Origin: Cyclobacteriaceae bacterium
Lineage (GTDB): Bacteria > Bacteroidota > Bacteroidia > Cytophagales > Cyclobacteriaceae
Direction: 5' to 3'
Assembly: GCA_020832375.1 (NCBI GenBank)
Contig: JAFIEW010000002.1
Span: forward strand, 1 to 64,000
DNA length: 64,000 nt
The position numbers and the translations under genes were made by a program. This document shows positions 45,636 to 55,282 of this stretch, one piece after another. The notes beneath the pieces are model-generated. The model ran no database searches, was not told the origin of the DNA, and saw only the letters and a program-made list of their open reading frames with translations. Each line of letters begins with the position of its first letter. Positions within the stretch are counted from its first letter, which is position 1.

Positions 45636-48188
45636 TTAGAACATTCCCTCATCATCTCCTTCCCCTCTATTACCTCCATCTCTACCTCTACGATCTCCTC
45701 GCTTGCTTTCTCTCAAGTTACCAAATCGGTATGTTAAAGAGATTGTACCGATGCGTGTTTCCCTATTGAAGTTACGAACCTGAGCAAATGCATTAGGTTC
45801 TTCTGTTTGCAATCTGAACCTGCGAGTATCGAATATATCACTCACATTAACGCTAAGGGTGAGCTTTTTATCAAGGAAGTCGCGTTTCAAGCCGATATTT
45901 AAGCCATAAATAGGACGAATTTCACCTTGAGGCAATACAATGGGGCCTTGATAAGTCCCCATGATTTGGACGCCAAACCAATTGGGTATGCGCATATTAC
46001 TCATCAAGTTGATATTATAGCTGAAGTTGGTATTGTTGAAGTTTTGACCATCCCCTGTTTGTAATTCTACTGAAGAGTAAAAGAATGATGTAGTCAATGT
46101 GGCGTCAAACCAATTTACTGGATTGTACTGGTTGATTAATTCTAAACCTGTATTATTTCTAGAACTGGCATTTTCCCACTCCTGAATGACAGCATCTGGA
46201 TTACCCGGAAATGGCCGTGCTAGTCGCGATAGGCCATTGGAAGTGCTGCGGTGGAATAAGCTTCCTGTGAAAAACATTTTTCCTTCTCTTACATAACTTA
46301 CCTCATAGCTATCTGTCAATTCGGGCTGTAAGAAAGGGTTTCCTATTCTTAAGTTTAATGGATCTTGTACGTTGAAGAAGTCCGCCAATGCCCATGTACC
46401 TGGTCTTCGAATTCGCCGAGAATAATTAGCCTGAAATTTATCACGGTCATTGAGATCATAAGAAGTAAAAACACTTGGGAACAAGTTAAAGTAGTTGTTG
46501 ACTACATCACTAAGTTCACGATCTCTAAAGCCTGTAGTGAAAGTTTGCTCTGCTCTTAAACCTATTTGATAACCAAATTTATCACCTACTCTATCTCTAA
46601 AAGAGACATAGGCTGCGTATACGTCTTCTTGAAAAGCGAAGTCGCGGTTAATGCTGTCGGTTGGTAGTCCAGGTACTTCGCCGCCCTCATCTGCACTGAA
46701 AGTTTGTGTGCGATCTTGGAACGAAAGATTGGCCTTTAAACCCATTTCAATTTTCCTATTTTTTGAGAATGGCTTTTCATAGTCTAGCTGAGCTAGAAAT
46801 AGGGTATTTCTACTCGGTCTACCATATAGCTGATTGAAACTATTGTCGGCTAGGGCGTCATCAAATACATTAGGACGTGGGCCTTCAAAGAAGTCAAACT
46901 GACGGAATTCTTCTAGCCTGTCTTGTTCACCCCAGCTATAAGTTGAGTTGAAATACACCTTTTGTCCAGCGCTATCAATATCGTAGGAATAGGTGATACC
47001 CGTCTCAAAGTTATCGCCAAACTGCTCTTCCATTAAGAATCGTACTTGATCAGAGATGAAGTCGTTATTTAAGCCTCTGTTTCTGAAGTTATACTCACGA
47101 TCACGGTCTCTGCTATTGATGTTGCCATTGAAAAACACCTCTACATTTTGCTTTTTGGTGATGTCATATTGAATCCCTGTTCTCACGTTGTGAGAGGTAT
47201 TTACCCATTCGGTGTAAAAGTCTTGGTCGATGATGGGGGTTGACCCAGGTCTGAAATTTTCCCTAAAAGATTCACTTTCCTGCCATAGACGTCTGCTCTG
47301 AAAGGCATAGCTGGTGTAGGCATTCATTTTCCCTGATCGGTAATTTAGATTGACACCGCCATTGTATTTATCGCGGGTTCCTACCGCCCCATTCACCTGA
47401 CCATTGAAGCCTTGAAGCTTATTCTTTTTAAGAATGATGTTGATAATACCTCCAGACCCTTGAGCTTCATATCGTGATGATGGATTAGTGATCAATTCCA
47501 CTGATTCGATGGTGTTGGCAGGAAATTGTTCGAGAACTGATTCGGTATCACTAGCCATCATGTTCGTTGGCCTTCCATTAATAAAGATTTGAATATCGCC
47601 TGTACCCCTCATACTAATATTACCATTTTCATCTACCTGTACCGATGGGAGCGTTTCTAGCAAATCAATAGCTGACCCACCTTCTGCCACTACCGTATTC
47701 TCAACATTGAAAACTTTTTTGTCAATATCATTTTTGAACATAGAAGCCGCGGCTTCTATTTGAACTTCTTGCAATAACTCTGAAGATTCTTTCAACCCAA
47801 TTCTTCCTAAGTCTTTGTCGGAATTTCCAACTTCTATTTTGCGCATGAGTGTTTCATAACCTACAAAGCCTACTCGCAGCAGGTATTCGCCTGGGGAGAG
47901 GCTTACTGTAAAGCTTCCGTCGAGTCCGGTCATGCTACCGCCTACAACTGAGGAGTCTTGTACAGATAAAAAGGCTGCATTTGTAAATTCTATTGGGTCG
48001 CCTGTTACTCTATCTACTACCTTACCGCTTATTTGTACCTGTGCATAGGTAAAAGAGGAAGCAAAAAAGATGCTTAATAGAAAAATACTAATTGAGGAGA
48101 ATGTCTTGTTCACTGGATTGTTTTTTGAATCTGATAAATTTGATATAGATGAATAATCTGCCAATTTGATGGTGTTTTTTGATAGCAT
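45636..48188 (-). CDS. TonB-dependent receptor-like outer-membrane protein
   Basis: An 850-residue outer-membrane protein. After an unusually long N-terminal region with the signal peptide core (SISIFLLSIFFASSFTYAQ, ending near residue 50) comes a carboxypeptidase-like regulatory domain (QISGKVVDRVTGDPIEFTNA through VGFVGYETL), then a plug domain (LLETLPSVQVDENGNISMRGTGDIQIFINGRP) and a barrel of the OMP_b-brl_3 type with aromatic strands to the C-terminus. The last residues are Arg/Gly/Asp-rich. The ligand is unknown; no SusD partner or TonB box was identified. ATG 48188 is used instead of TTG 48200. It is a monocistronic unit with its own terminator. Confidence 0.88.
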   Translation of the reverse strand: MLSKNTIKLADYSSISNLSDSKNNPVNKTFSSISIFLLSIFFASSFTYAQVQISGKVVDRVTGDPIEFTNAAFLSVQDSSVVGGSMTGLDGSFTVSLSPGEYLLRVGFVGYETLMRKIEVGNSDKDLGRIGLKESSELLQEVQIEAAASMFKNDIDKKVFNVENTVVAEGGSAIDLLETLPSVQVDENGNISMRGTGDIQIFINGRPTNMMASDTESVLEQFPANTIESVELITNPSSRYEAQGSGGIINIILKKNKLQGFNGQVNGAVGTRDKYNGGVNLNYRSGKMNAYTSYAFQSRRLWQESESFRENFRPGSTPIIDQDFYTEWVNTSHNVRTGIQYDITKKQNVEVFFNGNINSRDRDREYNFRNRGLNNDFISDQVRFLMEEQFGDNFETGITYSYDIDSAGQKVYFNSTYSWGEQDRLEEFRQFDFFEGPRPNVFDDALADNSFNQLYGRPSRNTLFLAQLDYEKPFSKNRKIEMGLKANLSFQDRTQTFSADEGGEVPGLPTDSINRDFAFQEDVYAAYVSFRDRVGDKFGYQIGLRAEQTFTTGFRDRELSDVVNNYFNLFPSVFTSYDLNDRDKFQANYSRRIRRPGTWALADFFNVQDPLNLRIGNPFLQPELTDSYEVSYVREGKMFFTGSLFHRSTSNGLSRLARPFPGNPDAVIQEWENASSRNNTGLELINQYNPVNWFDATLTTSFFYSSVELQTGDGQNFNNTNFSYNINLMSNMRIPNWFGVQIMGTYQGPIVLPQGEIRPIYGLNIGLKRDFLDKKLTLSVNVSDIFDTRRFRLQTEEPNAFAQVRNFNRETRIGTISLTYRFGNLRESKRGDRRGRDGGNRGEGDDEGMF

Positions 48189-48242
48189 TAGTAATTGCAA
48201 ATCTCTTTACTTTCGCTCTTTTAATAAATCTTTTTTATCTCA

Positions 48243-48326
48243 ATGGAAAGATCGATGATAAGCAACAGCTTCAAACTTACATTTGTTTTTACTTGTGTTT
48301 CTGTGATTATTATGTTCTTTAGATGA
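48243..48326 (+). CDS. Possible small membrane peptide (27 aa)
   Basis: An ATG-started ORF encodes 27 residues with a short polar, basic N-terminus followed by one hydrophobic stretch (LTFVFTCVSVIIMFF) and a final Arg, the layout of a small single-span membrane protein. Its TGA is directly followed by a hairpin with 8-bp stem and T-run, and it is divergent from the receptor gene. No clear promoter motif was found, and a random ORF of this length in AT-rich DNA is possible. Function unknown. Confidence 0.3.
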   Translation: MERSMISNSFKLTFVFTCVSVIIMFFR

Positions 48327-48351
48327 GCAAGGTTATTTAAACCTTGCTTTT
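48327..48351 (+). terminator. Terminator-like hairpin after the small ORF
   Basis: GCAAGGTT-ATTTA-AACCTTGC, an 8-bp perfect stem, is followed by TTTTGTTTG on the plus strand. On the minus strand no T-run follows, so it is oriented for plus-strand transcription, where the only upstream candidate is the 27-codon ORF. Confidence 0.55.
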
Positions 48352-48392
48352 GTTTGATAAGCGGATGTTTTCGTTGATAGATTGAGTCAAAT

Positions 48393-48418
48393 AAGGATGG
48401 CTTGTAAGGATGGCTTGT
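48393..48418. repeat. Tandem duplication of a 13-bp unit
   Basis: AAGGATGGCTTGT occurs twice in direct succession (48393-48405 and 48406-48418) in non-coding DNA. It may be a replication-slippage product. Confidence 0.8.
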
Positions 48419-48664
48419 CGACACTCTCAGTCTTGATGATAAAAAGATTATTCTTTATTACATAAAAATATAGGCTTATTCGCTGGTATATTTTGATTAA
48501 TATTTAGACGAGTGGCAGGAATCGTAAATTACACTATTTCTCTTGCTAAAGACTAGATGAGATTAAACCATAGGATAGATTGCTTGAGGCATGGCTCAAT
48601 AAATAAGGTTAATCCATCAAACTTTGAAGAGCATCATTTTTCAAGATAAGCAAGGTATCAATTT

Positions 48665-50452
48665 TTAGCCCTGCCTATTTTGGTAGATCAACTTCTTTCT
48701 GTACGTATTGAAGATTCTGCTCTTCGATAAAAAGCCAACATACGCACCATTATCAATCACGGGGAGGTTCCATGCGCCTGTGCGTTCAAATTTGTTCATT
48801 ACCAGCTCCATGCTGTCTTGAGTAGATACTTCCGCTGGTGGTGCATGCATGATGGTTTGAATCAACACTTCTTGCTGTTTTTTTGAGTCAAACATGATTT
48901 CCCGCACATCATCAAGGGTGACTATTCCTACAAGTTGATTGGCTTCATTGACTACAGGAAAGATATTTCTCTTCGATTGTTGCACCAATTGTATCAAGTC
49001 ACCAAGGCTAGCTTCAGGATGAATGGTTTTTAGGTCTTTCTCGATGATCTTGCGCAGATGAATCAAGCTCAATACGCGTCGGTCCTTTTCATTGGGTACC
49101 CAATCTCCTTTTTCAACCAGCTTTTTGGTGTATAAGCTGTATTTTTCAAAGTAGACAGTGACCGTGTAGGACATAGCCGAAACGATCATTAAAGGAACGA
49201 AAAGCGTATAGCCGTCAGTGATTTCTGCAATCAAGAAGATAGCAGTCAGCGGAGCGTGAAGTACGCCACTTAGAACGCCACACATTCCTACCAAAGTAAA
49301 ATTCGCCGTGCTGATGGCAACTCCAGGAATTAGACTATTTAAGATGCTTGCGAAGAAAAAACCTGACACCCCCCCCACAAATACAGATGGGGCAAAGATA
49401 CCTCCCGCTCCGCCAGAAGCGATAGTTAAGGAAGCAGCAAGAGGCTTTAAGAAGCCAATGAAGGCTACAAAAATCAATAATACTACATTAGAATAGCCAA
49501 TTTTTTCAAAAAATGTGCCTTCAAGTAACTGAACCCCTTCGCCGTTTAAAAGTGTCTTGATGCTATTATAGCCCTCTCCATAAATAGCTGGAAAGAGAAA
49601 AATCATAAGGCCCAATACCAAGCCCCCAATCAATGCCCTAGGGATATCTTTTGGGATTTTATTCATCCAATCTTCTACTGTCAAGCTGCTGCGCGTAAAA
49701 TAAACTGACATAAGACCCGAAAATAAACCTAAGGCCAAATAATAGGGTACATCGCTAGCACTGAAGCTTTCTGTGAGCTTAAAGCTAAACATGACATCAT
49801 CTCCTAAGAGAGCAAGTGAGGTGACAGAGCCAGCAACGGATGCTAATAATAAGGGAATGAATGCGGCGATGGTCACATCAACGAGGATCACCTCAATAGC
49901 AAAAATCACTCCTGCTACAGGGCTGTTAAAGATACCCGCAATCGCTCCTGCCACTGCGCAGCCAATGAGCATGGTTCGCTTCTTATAGGTGAGGTGCATG
50001 AGCTGAGCGAGATTGGAGGCTATGGCAGAGCCCGTGACCATTGCAGGCGCCTCAAGTCCTACCGATCCTCCAAAACCAACCGTAATGGAGGAGGTCAGCA
50101 TTCTCGAAAACATCTGCGTACGCTTCAAAATTGCATTTTTCTTGCTGATCGTGAAAAGAAGATTCGAAATACCATGTCCTACTTTTTCTTTAAACACGTA
50201 CTTTGCAATCAGCATAGTGGTCAAGATGCCCAATAAAGGATAGAGTACAAAGGCATAACCATAGAGTTTTAGCTCAATCGAGGCGCGAATTACTCTCTCC
50301 ACCCAAAAAACAGCTTCTTTCAGTAGTACCGCTACTAAGCCAGAACATACTCCCACAATCACGCTAAGTAAAAGCATGAAGTTACGATCACTGACATGCT
50401 TTACCCGCCAAAATAAAAATCGTGCAAGTAAGTCAAATCTGCGTTTCGGCAT
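48665..50452 (-). CDS. ClC-family chloride channel or antiporter with C-terminal CBS pair
   Basis: A 595-residue inner-membrane anion transport protein. The ClC filter motifs are recognisable: GHGIS (for GSGIP), GSVGLEAP (for GREGP, keeping the gating Glu) and GGAGGIFAPSVFVGG (for GxFxP). At the proton-pathway site the sequence reads SPVAGVIFAIEVIL: the residue aligned with the proton glutamate of E. coli ClC-ec1 is Val, as in ClC channels, which argues for passive chloride conductance. Two CBS domains occupy about residues 450-590 (IFPVVNEANQLVGIVTLDDV; WNLPVIDNGAYVGFLSK) and may bind nucleotides. It stands alone; the first ATG is used. Confidence 0.9.
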   Translation of the reverse strand: MPKRRFDLLARFLFWRVKHVSDRNFMLLLSVIVGVCSGLVAVLLKEAVFWVERVIRASIELKLYGYAFVLYPLLGILTTMLIAKYVFKEKVGHGISNLLFTISKKNAILKRTQMFSRMLTSSITVGFGGSVGLEAPAMVTGSAIASNLAQLMHLTYKKRTMLIGCAVAGAIAGIFNSPVAGVIFAIEVILVDVTIAAFIPLLLASVAGSVTSLALLGDDVMFSFKLTESFSASDVPYYLALGLFSGLMSVYFTRSSLTVEDWMNKIPKDIPRALIGGLVLGLMIFLFPAIYGEGYNSIKTLLNGEGVQLLEGTFFEKIGYSNVVLLIFVAFIGFLKPLAASLTIASGGAGGIFAPSVFVGGVSGFFFASILNSLIPGVAISTANFTLVGMCGVLSGVLHAPLTAIFLIAEITDGYTLFVPLMIVSAMSYTVTVYFEKYSLYTKKLVEKGDWVPNEKDRRVLSLIHLRKIIEKDLKTIHPEASLGDLIQLVQQSKRNIFPVVNEANQLVGIVTLDDVREIMFDSKKQQEVLIQTIMHAPPAEVSTQDSMELVMNKFERTGAWNLPVIDNGAYVGFLSKSRIFNTYRKKLIYQNRQG

Positions 50453-50879
50453 GGGCTAGTAATACTGAATTTTTGTGAGTGATCAATTATGTTGCGAAAT
50501 AACGCCTTTTCTTTCCATTTATCCACTTTATGTACCTTATATTTCAATTGCAAGCTAAAATAGACCTCTTAATTGACGTCCATTTGTGACGCTTCAATAT
50601 AACCTATTAATTTTAAAGGGGTGGTCGCTCGCTTTTCTGTTTTTTGAAATGAGGATACAATAAAGGTCATCAGTAAATAAAGCATCAAAGATGTTTATTA
50701 AAGTCTCTTCGGAGTTATTTTTTAAGACTTATTTTACCTTTACTTTTGTCCTCATGCAACACAGCCATTTCAATAAATGAACAAAAGCCTGAAATTGATC
50801 TTAATTAACTACAACTTAAGAAAAGGTCTATTTTAGTTCTTGCTACTCAACAATTCCTCTCTTTAGAAATTTATAAGCT
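50453..50879. other. Divergent intergenic region, nothing firm
   Basis: About 430 AT-rich bp between the ClC gene and the ABC ATPase gene. TTTTTTGAAATGAGGA near 50641 and TTTTGTCCTCATGC near 50744 could be a very decayed two-armed repeat, but the match is weak. Confidence 0.35.
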
Positions 50880-51809
50880 ATGCTTGAATGCTACCATTTA
50901 ACTTATAGTCATCAATCTTCTGGGTTTAAACTTTCAGATATCAACTTTCGATTGAATGCAGGCGATCGATTGGGTATAGTAGGTGCATCTGGAGCGGGGA
51001 AAAGCACGCTACTTCATCTTTTAGCGGGTAAATTAATACCTAGTTCTGGTGAGATCTTCTTTGATGGAGAACCTCTAAAAAATCCCTCTTCTGACTTGAT
51101 TGGTGGGCATGAAGAAGTAAAGCTGGTATATCAACAATTTGAGTTAGATCACAGCCTTACTGTTAAGCAAAATATTGCTGCCCCCTTACGAAGTTACGAT
51201 AAGGCTTATGCCAAAGAAAGGGTTGAATTACTGCTCGAAGCTTTGATGCTCAACCCTATCGCTGACCAAAAAGTAGAAAAAATATCTGGAGGGCAAAAGC
51301 AGCGACTAGCGATAGCGCGTGCACTCTCCAATGAGCCAGCGGTGCTACTTCTAGATGAGCCCTTTAGCAATCAAGATGCGCACTTGAAGCATATTTTATT
51401 GAATGAAGTACATCAATTGCTTGAAAATAGCGGTACGGTAGCGGTCTTTGTAAATCATCAGCTATCAGAGATCCTGCCACTCTGTAATCAGATACTATGT
51501 GTCAATCAAGGGAACCCTTATCCAATCCAATCACCGAGTGAATTTTATTTTCACCCCAATGACATCTATTCAGCGGCTCTATGTGGTAGTGTTTTTCCTT
51601 GGGAAAATGCCTTTACAAGAGAAGAATGGATACAGCTTTCAGATGAAGGTAGTAAAGCTAGGGTTACCCAGCAACATTTTCTTGGGGCAAATTATCGTGT
51701 GTTTGCACAACTAGATAGTGGGGAAAAGCTGAGCTTTTTGAGTCCCGAAAAAATTAATCATGAACAAATTTTCATTCAAGCGGCTAGAAAGCTTTTTTTC
51801 AAAGATTAA
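50880..51809 (+). CDS. ABC transporter ATP-binding protein (orphan)
   Basis: A 309-residue ATPase subunit. Walker A is GASGAGKST (about 34-42), the Q-loop reads VYQQFELDHSLTV, the signature is ISGGQKQRLAIARAL, Walker B VLLLDEPFSNQD, and the H-loop VNHQLSEI. The order and spacing resemble importer ATPases of the FbpC/PotA or LolD/phosphonate type, and the C-terminal 95 residues after the ATPase core may be a regulatory TOBE-like extension. No permease or binding-protein gene adjoins it, so partners must be encoded elsewhere. The transported substrate is unknown. A full dispersed repeat lies about 100 bp downstream. Confidence 0.85.
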   Translation: MLECYHLTYSHQSSGFKLSDINFRLNAGDRLGIVGASGAGKSTLLHLLAGKLIPSSGEIFFDGEPLKNPSSDLIGGHEEVKLVYQQFELDHSLTVKQNIAAPLRSYDKAYAKERVELLLEALMLNPIADQKVEKISGGQKQRLAIARALSNEPAVLLLDEPFSNQDAHLKHILLNEVHQLLENSGTVAVFVNHQLSEILPLCNQILCVNQGNPYPIQSPSEFYFHPNDIYSAALCGSVFPWENAFTREEWIQLSDEGSKARVTQQHFLGANYRVFAQLDSGEKLSFLSPEKINHEQIFIQAARKLFFKD

Positions 51810-52365
51810 TCAAAAGTTTCTTCGTGTATATTTATAGAAAATGAAAAGTGGAATATAGTCAGCTATTCTAAAGGGAACCAGAACTACTATTGATGTTCAA
51901 CACTTAGGGCTTGCTAAAAAAGCCCCAAGTACTGTAGATTCGAAGCGGTACAAGCTTCGCTTATGTTATTTGATAGAAAAAATGAAATATTTCAAAAAAC
52001 TTATTTTAAGATTTCAATCTTTTTTAAATATATACCACTTACGATTTACGAATCATGATAAGGCTTGGGGCTAAGCTACAGGATGTCGCTCTAAGACATT
52101 TTGGTGCAAGCATTTTCACTGTTTTTGCTTAAAAACTATGCGCTCAGATAAATAAAGTTTAGACGTTATGATTTATTTATCAACAATTTAGCTGTTCTCA
52201 AGCACGCCCTATCATGCTAATGTTTTGGGGTACTATCTATTCGTATTGAATTTCAAATCAATCCGTATATCTACCGATTTCAGCCCTATAATTTTTTGCC
52301 ATAACAATAAGGTTTAGTAACTTACTAGTAATCAGTGATATTGTGGTTATAGACTAATTCATAGG
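51810..52365. other. Intergenic region dominated by a dispersed repeat
   Basis: About 555 bp between convergent genes, of which 303 bp are the TA-flanked repeat at 51907-52209. The remaining 155 bp before the next gene show no recognisable element. Confidence 0.5.
51907..52209 (+). mobile_element. TA-flanked 303-bp repeat with terminal inverted repeats (MITE-like), full copy
   Basis: It begins GGGCTTGCTAAAAAAG and ends CTCAAGCACGCCC, with TA at 51905-51906 and 52210-52211. The whole length aligns with the reverse complement of 7361-7671, including ATTTACGAATCA, GCTTGGGGCTAAGCTAC and ATTTATCAACAATTTAGCTG. It has no ORF. It lies between convergent genes, a position unlikely to disrupt a gene. 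Confidence 0.75.
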
Positions 52366-53922
52366 TCATCCTTGCGTAGTATTTTTTATTTTTACCCTAG
52401 CCTTTTCTTGTATTCGAGCCTCTACCGTTTTGCCCATAATTTTACTTTCCAACCAAGCGATGATGTCAAAGTATACGAAAGATCTTTTTTCATAGCGGAT
52501 GTACTGAAGGGGAGCGAGTTGATCAAGTAGTTGTTTAAATATGGGCTGCAGCTCCTCGTCTGTTTGTGCCTTGGGAAGCTTGCGCAGGAAGCTCAAGAGG
52601 TATCGCTGAAATTGGTTGAGAGCGCCCTCTTTCAGTAGGTAGCGATAAGCAGAGCGGATGAAGTATTCGATATTTTCAAGATTGCGCAACTCGTAGTGAG
52701 CAATTAAACTTAATATTCGCGCAAAGGCGTGGATGTCGTTTCTCAATTCGGCTTGCTCGTCGCTCATTACCTTATTAAGCCAGTTGATAGCACCACTAAA
52801 ATCACTCGCTCCAAAGTGCAAGCATGCCAGTTTATAATAGAGGATGATGCGAGAATGTTCATCCGTTTGCTTTATAAAGTCTTCCAAATGCCCACCTAAT
52901 CGATGTAATAAACGAAGACCATAGCTGAATTTGCCCAACATAAACAAGCGGTTGAATTCATGCACAAAAAGATACTTCAGTATCCGCTGTCGCATGCGTG
53001 TATTGGTTGATTTACTGATCTGTAGATTAAGTGCATAGATTAATTTTCTATGAGCTACAAATTCGCTATAGCGCTGTATGCGAAATTCAGCTATCATTAC
53101 CTGATTGATTGCTGAAAGGTAGTCATCAGCTTGTTGCTCTTTGAGATGTGGGTAACTTTCGTAAAGGGCAAGCCATTTTTTAGCATAAATATAACCCCGA
53201 GTCATTTCTTCGGTAAAGTAGTAATAGTTCACATAGAGCCGATAAAGATTGAGTTTCTCATACAGAGAAAGGGCCTCCTCCTCAAAATCAGGGATGCCGC
53301 CTCGAAATATCTGCTTCACTCGCAGGTATTGCCCATCATTCTGAATATATCCCTCCTTTAGATAAATCGCACTCAGCTTGGCCGATAGGTTGGTGAGCTG
53401 ATTGATGAAAGTAATCTTTTGGTTGGCCTCATCAACAGCTTCAATGAGTTCGCGTGTTCTTTGTTCATAGTCTTTCAAAGGAAAGCTGTTAAGTAATTGT
53501 TTTTCCTTATTCAGTAGGTCGAGATGTAACTCTAGGCTTTCTGTTTTTTTTAGTAACTTCTTTGCCTTTTTAACTTGATCGTAAGCGAGCATGTATAGAC
53601 CTCTATCTAAGAGTATTTGAACATAATCGACCATTTCTCGCGATCGTAATTCTATTTTTTTCTCTCTATCATATTGTCGCAAGCAACCCAATATTAAGCG
53701 GTATAAATGACCTTTTAAGTTGGATATTTGAGTAGGGATGAGATCAGGATTAGCTACTAAAAAAGCATTTTCGTCATACGCATTCGAATTGTCTAAATAT
53801 TTGAAAAGGCGTATTGATTTCGCATCTTCCTTTTCGCTAAAGTTCAGGCGGAAATATCGCTTTTCTGATGCTGAAAGGCTTTTTACCAAGAGGAAGACAT
53901 CTTCTGAAACTTTTTTAGGCAT
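52366..53922 (-). CDS. Hypothetical all-helical (TPR-like) protein of 518 aa
   Basis: No named family is recognised. The protein is soluble and almost entirely helical, with repeated pairs of amphipathic helices (for example LYRLYVNYYYFTEEMTRGYIYAKKW, LYYKLACLHFGASDFSGAINWLNKV) that resemble TPR-type scaffolds. The N-terminus (FLLVKSLSASEKRYFRLNFS) is a distinct helical module seen, as far as I recall, in uncharacterised proteins of this phylum. There are no signal peptide, catalytic motifs or Cys pairs. It is convergent with the ABC ATPase gene and divergent from leuA; any link to leucine synthesis is unsupported. Confidence 0.7.
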   Translation of the reverse strand: MPKKVSEDVFLLVKSLSASEKRYFRLNFSEKEDAKSIRLFKYLDNSNAYDENAFLVANPDLIPTQISNLKGHLYRLILGCLRQYDREKKIELRSREMVDYVQILLDRGLYMLAYDQVKKAKKLLKKTESLELHLDLLNKEKQLLNSFPLKDYEQRTRELIEAVDEANQKITFINQLTNLSAKLSAIYLKEGYIQNDGQYLRVKQIFRGGIPDFEEEALSLYEKLNLYRLYVNYYYFTEEMTRGYIYAKKWLALYESYPHLKEQQADDYLSAINQVMIAEFRIQRYSEFVAHRKLIYALNLQISKSTNTRMRQRILKYLFVHEFNRLFMLGKFSYGLRLLHRLGGHLEDFIKQTDEHSRIILYYKLACLHFGASDFSGAINWLNKVMSDEQAELRNDIHAFARILSLIAHYELRNLENIEYFIRSAYRYLLKEGALNQFQRYLLSFLRKLPKAQTDEELQPIFKQLLDQLAPLQYIRYEKRSFVYFDIIAWLESKIMGKTVEARIQEKARVKIKNTTQG

Positions 53923-54100
53923 CGTAATTAAAATTAATTTAAATCCTTTGTAATGCGTTTAAATTGATTTATTGATTTTTTAGACATCGTAAATATATCA
54001 TTTTTAGGTCAAAGCTGTGAACGGTAGCCTATTTATCTTAGCATTCGAAAGATTTTAAAATTATCTCTTAAAAAGTAAGCAAAACTTAAACCTTTTCATT

Positions 54101-55261
54101 ATGGTGGAACAAGTGCAAATTTTTGATACCACGCTTAGAGATGGTGAGCAGGTGCCGGGCTGCGGCTTGAGTCCGCAACGCAAGTTAGAAATCGCTAAGC
54201 GACTAGAGGCACTGGGAGTAGATATCATTGAAGCTGGCTTTCCCATTTCAAGTCCTGGAGACTTTGAAGCGGTAAGGCTACTGTCCTCTGAGATCAAAAA
54301 TAGTACGATTTGTGCACTAAGCCGAGCCGTAAAAGCTGACATAGAGTGTGCGGCTCGTGCCTTGGAAGGGGCTGCCAAAGCTCGTATCCATACCGGGATC
54401 GGCACTTCCGATCAGCATGTTCAGACTAAGTTGAGGATGAGTCGTGAAGAGGTAGTCAGGCGAGCAGTAGAAGCAGTAAGTTATGCTCGCACCTTTGTCG
54501 ATGATGTTGAGTTTTATGCTGAAGACGCCGGCAGAACACCCAATGATTTTTTAGCACATATCGTGGAGAAAGCCATCGAGGCTGGTGCTACGGTAGTCAA
54601 CATCCCCGACACCACCGGCTTCTGCCTTCCCGAAGAATATGGAGCCAAGATCAAGTATTTAAAGGATCATGTTCCAAATATTGAAAAAGCTATCATTTCA
54701 TCTCACTGCCACAATGACCTCGGTCTCGCCACTGCCAATAGCATCGCCTCTCTCAGAAATGGAGCACGACAGATCGAATGTACCATCAATGGCATCGGTG
54801 AGCGCGCCGGCAATACTTCGCTAGAAGAGGTGGTGATGATCCTCAAAAAGCATCCCGAACTCAATTTAGAGACGCGCATCAATACTCAGGAGCTCTTCCC
54901 TATCAGCCGCCTAGTTGCTGAACGCATGAATATGCCCGTGCAGTCCAATAAGGCGGTGGTAGGCGCCAATGCCTTTTCACATTCCTCAGGTATCCATCAG
55001 GATGGCGTCATCAAAAACAGAGAAAATTATGAAATTATCGACCCTTACGAGGTGGGAGTCAACAAGTCAAGCATTATCCTGACGGCTCGCAGTGGCCGCG
55101 CAGCGCTCAATTTCCGATTGGGTGAAATTGGCATCAAGCTCTCTAAAGAAGAGTTGGAGTCCGTTTACGGTAAGTTTGTTGTCCTAGCAGATCAGAAGCA
55201 TACCATAGAGGATGAAGATCTCCGACAGATTATGGTCAGTGAGCCTCATTTTCAAAAATAA
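54101..55261 (+). CDS. leuA: 2-Isopropylmalate synthase, catalytic domain only
   Basis: A 386-residue enzyme that condenses acetyl-CoA with 2-ketoisovalerate, the committed step to leucine. The TIM barrel shows [12 protein letters not shown] (8-19), [12 protein letters not shown] and the metal motif SSHCHNDLG, then [14 protein letters not shown] and [10 protein letters not shown] of the linker. It stops where the LeuA dimer/regulatory domain, about 120 residues that bind leucine in longer enzymes, should begin. Feedback inhibition through that domain is therefore not expected. Homologous homocitrate or citramalate synthases share the barrel, but the operon context favours leuA. leuC follows after 97 bp containing a repeat arm. 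Confidence 0.9.
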   Translation: MVEQVQIFDTTLRDGEQVPGCGLSPQRKLEIAKRLEALGVDIIEAGFPISSPGDFEAVRLLSSEIKNSTICALSRAVKADIECAARALEGAAKARIHTGIGTSDQHVQTKLRMSREEVVRRAVEAVSYARTFVDDVEFYAEDAGRTPNDFLAHIVEKAIEAGATVVNIPDTTGFCLPEEYGAKIKYLKDHVPNIEKAIISSHCHNDLGLATANSIASLRNGARQIECTINGIGERAGNTSLEEVVMILKKHPELNLETRINTQELFPISRLVAERMNMPVQSNKAVVGANAFSHSSGIHQDGVIKNRENYEIIDPYEVGVNKSSIILTARSGRAALNFRLGEIGIKLSKEELESVYGKFVVLADQKHTIEDEDLRQIMVSEPHFQK

Positions 55262-55262
55262 G

Positions 55263-55282
55263 TTTTAGCGTGGGATGAGGGG
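55263..55282. repeat. Repeat arm in the leuA-leuC spacer
   Basis: TTTTAGCGTGGGATGAGGGG matches the left arm of the GCGTGGGATGAGG family. A weak partner may be at about 55313-55325. It begins 2 bp after the leuA stop codon. Confidence 0.5.

Larger units (their letters stand above)
48189..48664. other. Intergenic region between TonB-type receptor and ClC genes
   Basis: About 475 bp. It contains a possible 27-codon gene with a terminator-like hairpin (48243-48351) and a tandem 13-bp duplication (48393-48418). The rest shows nothing recognisable. Confidence 0.4.

Noticed and set aside
50641-50757. Possible two-armed repeat with TTTTTTGAAATGAGGA and TTTTGTCCTCATGC
   Set aside because: The arms miss the GCG core and are in a poor inverted match; too weak to call.
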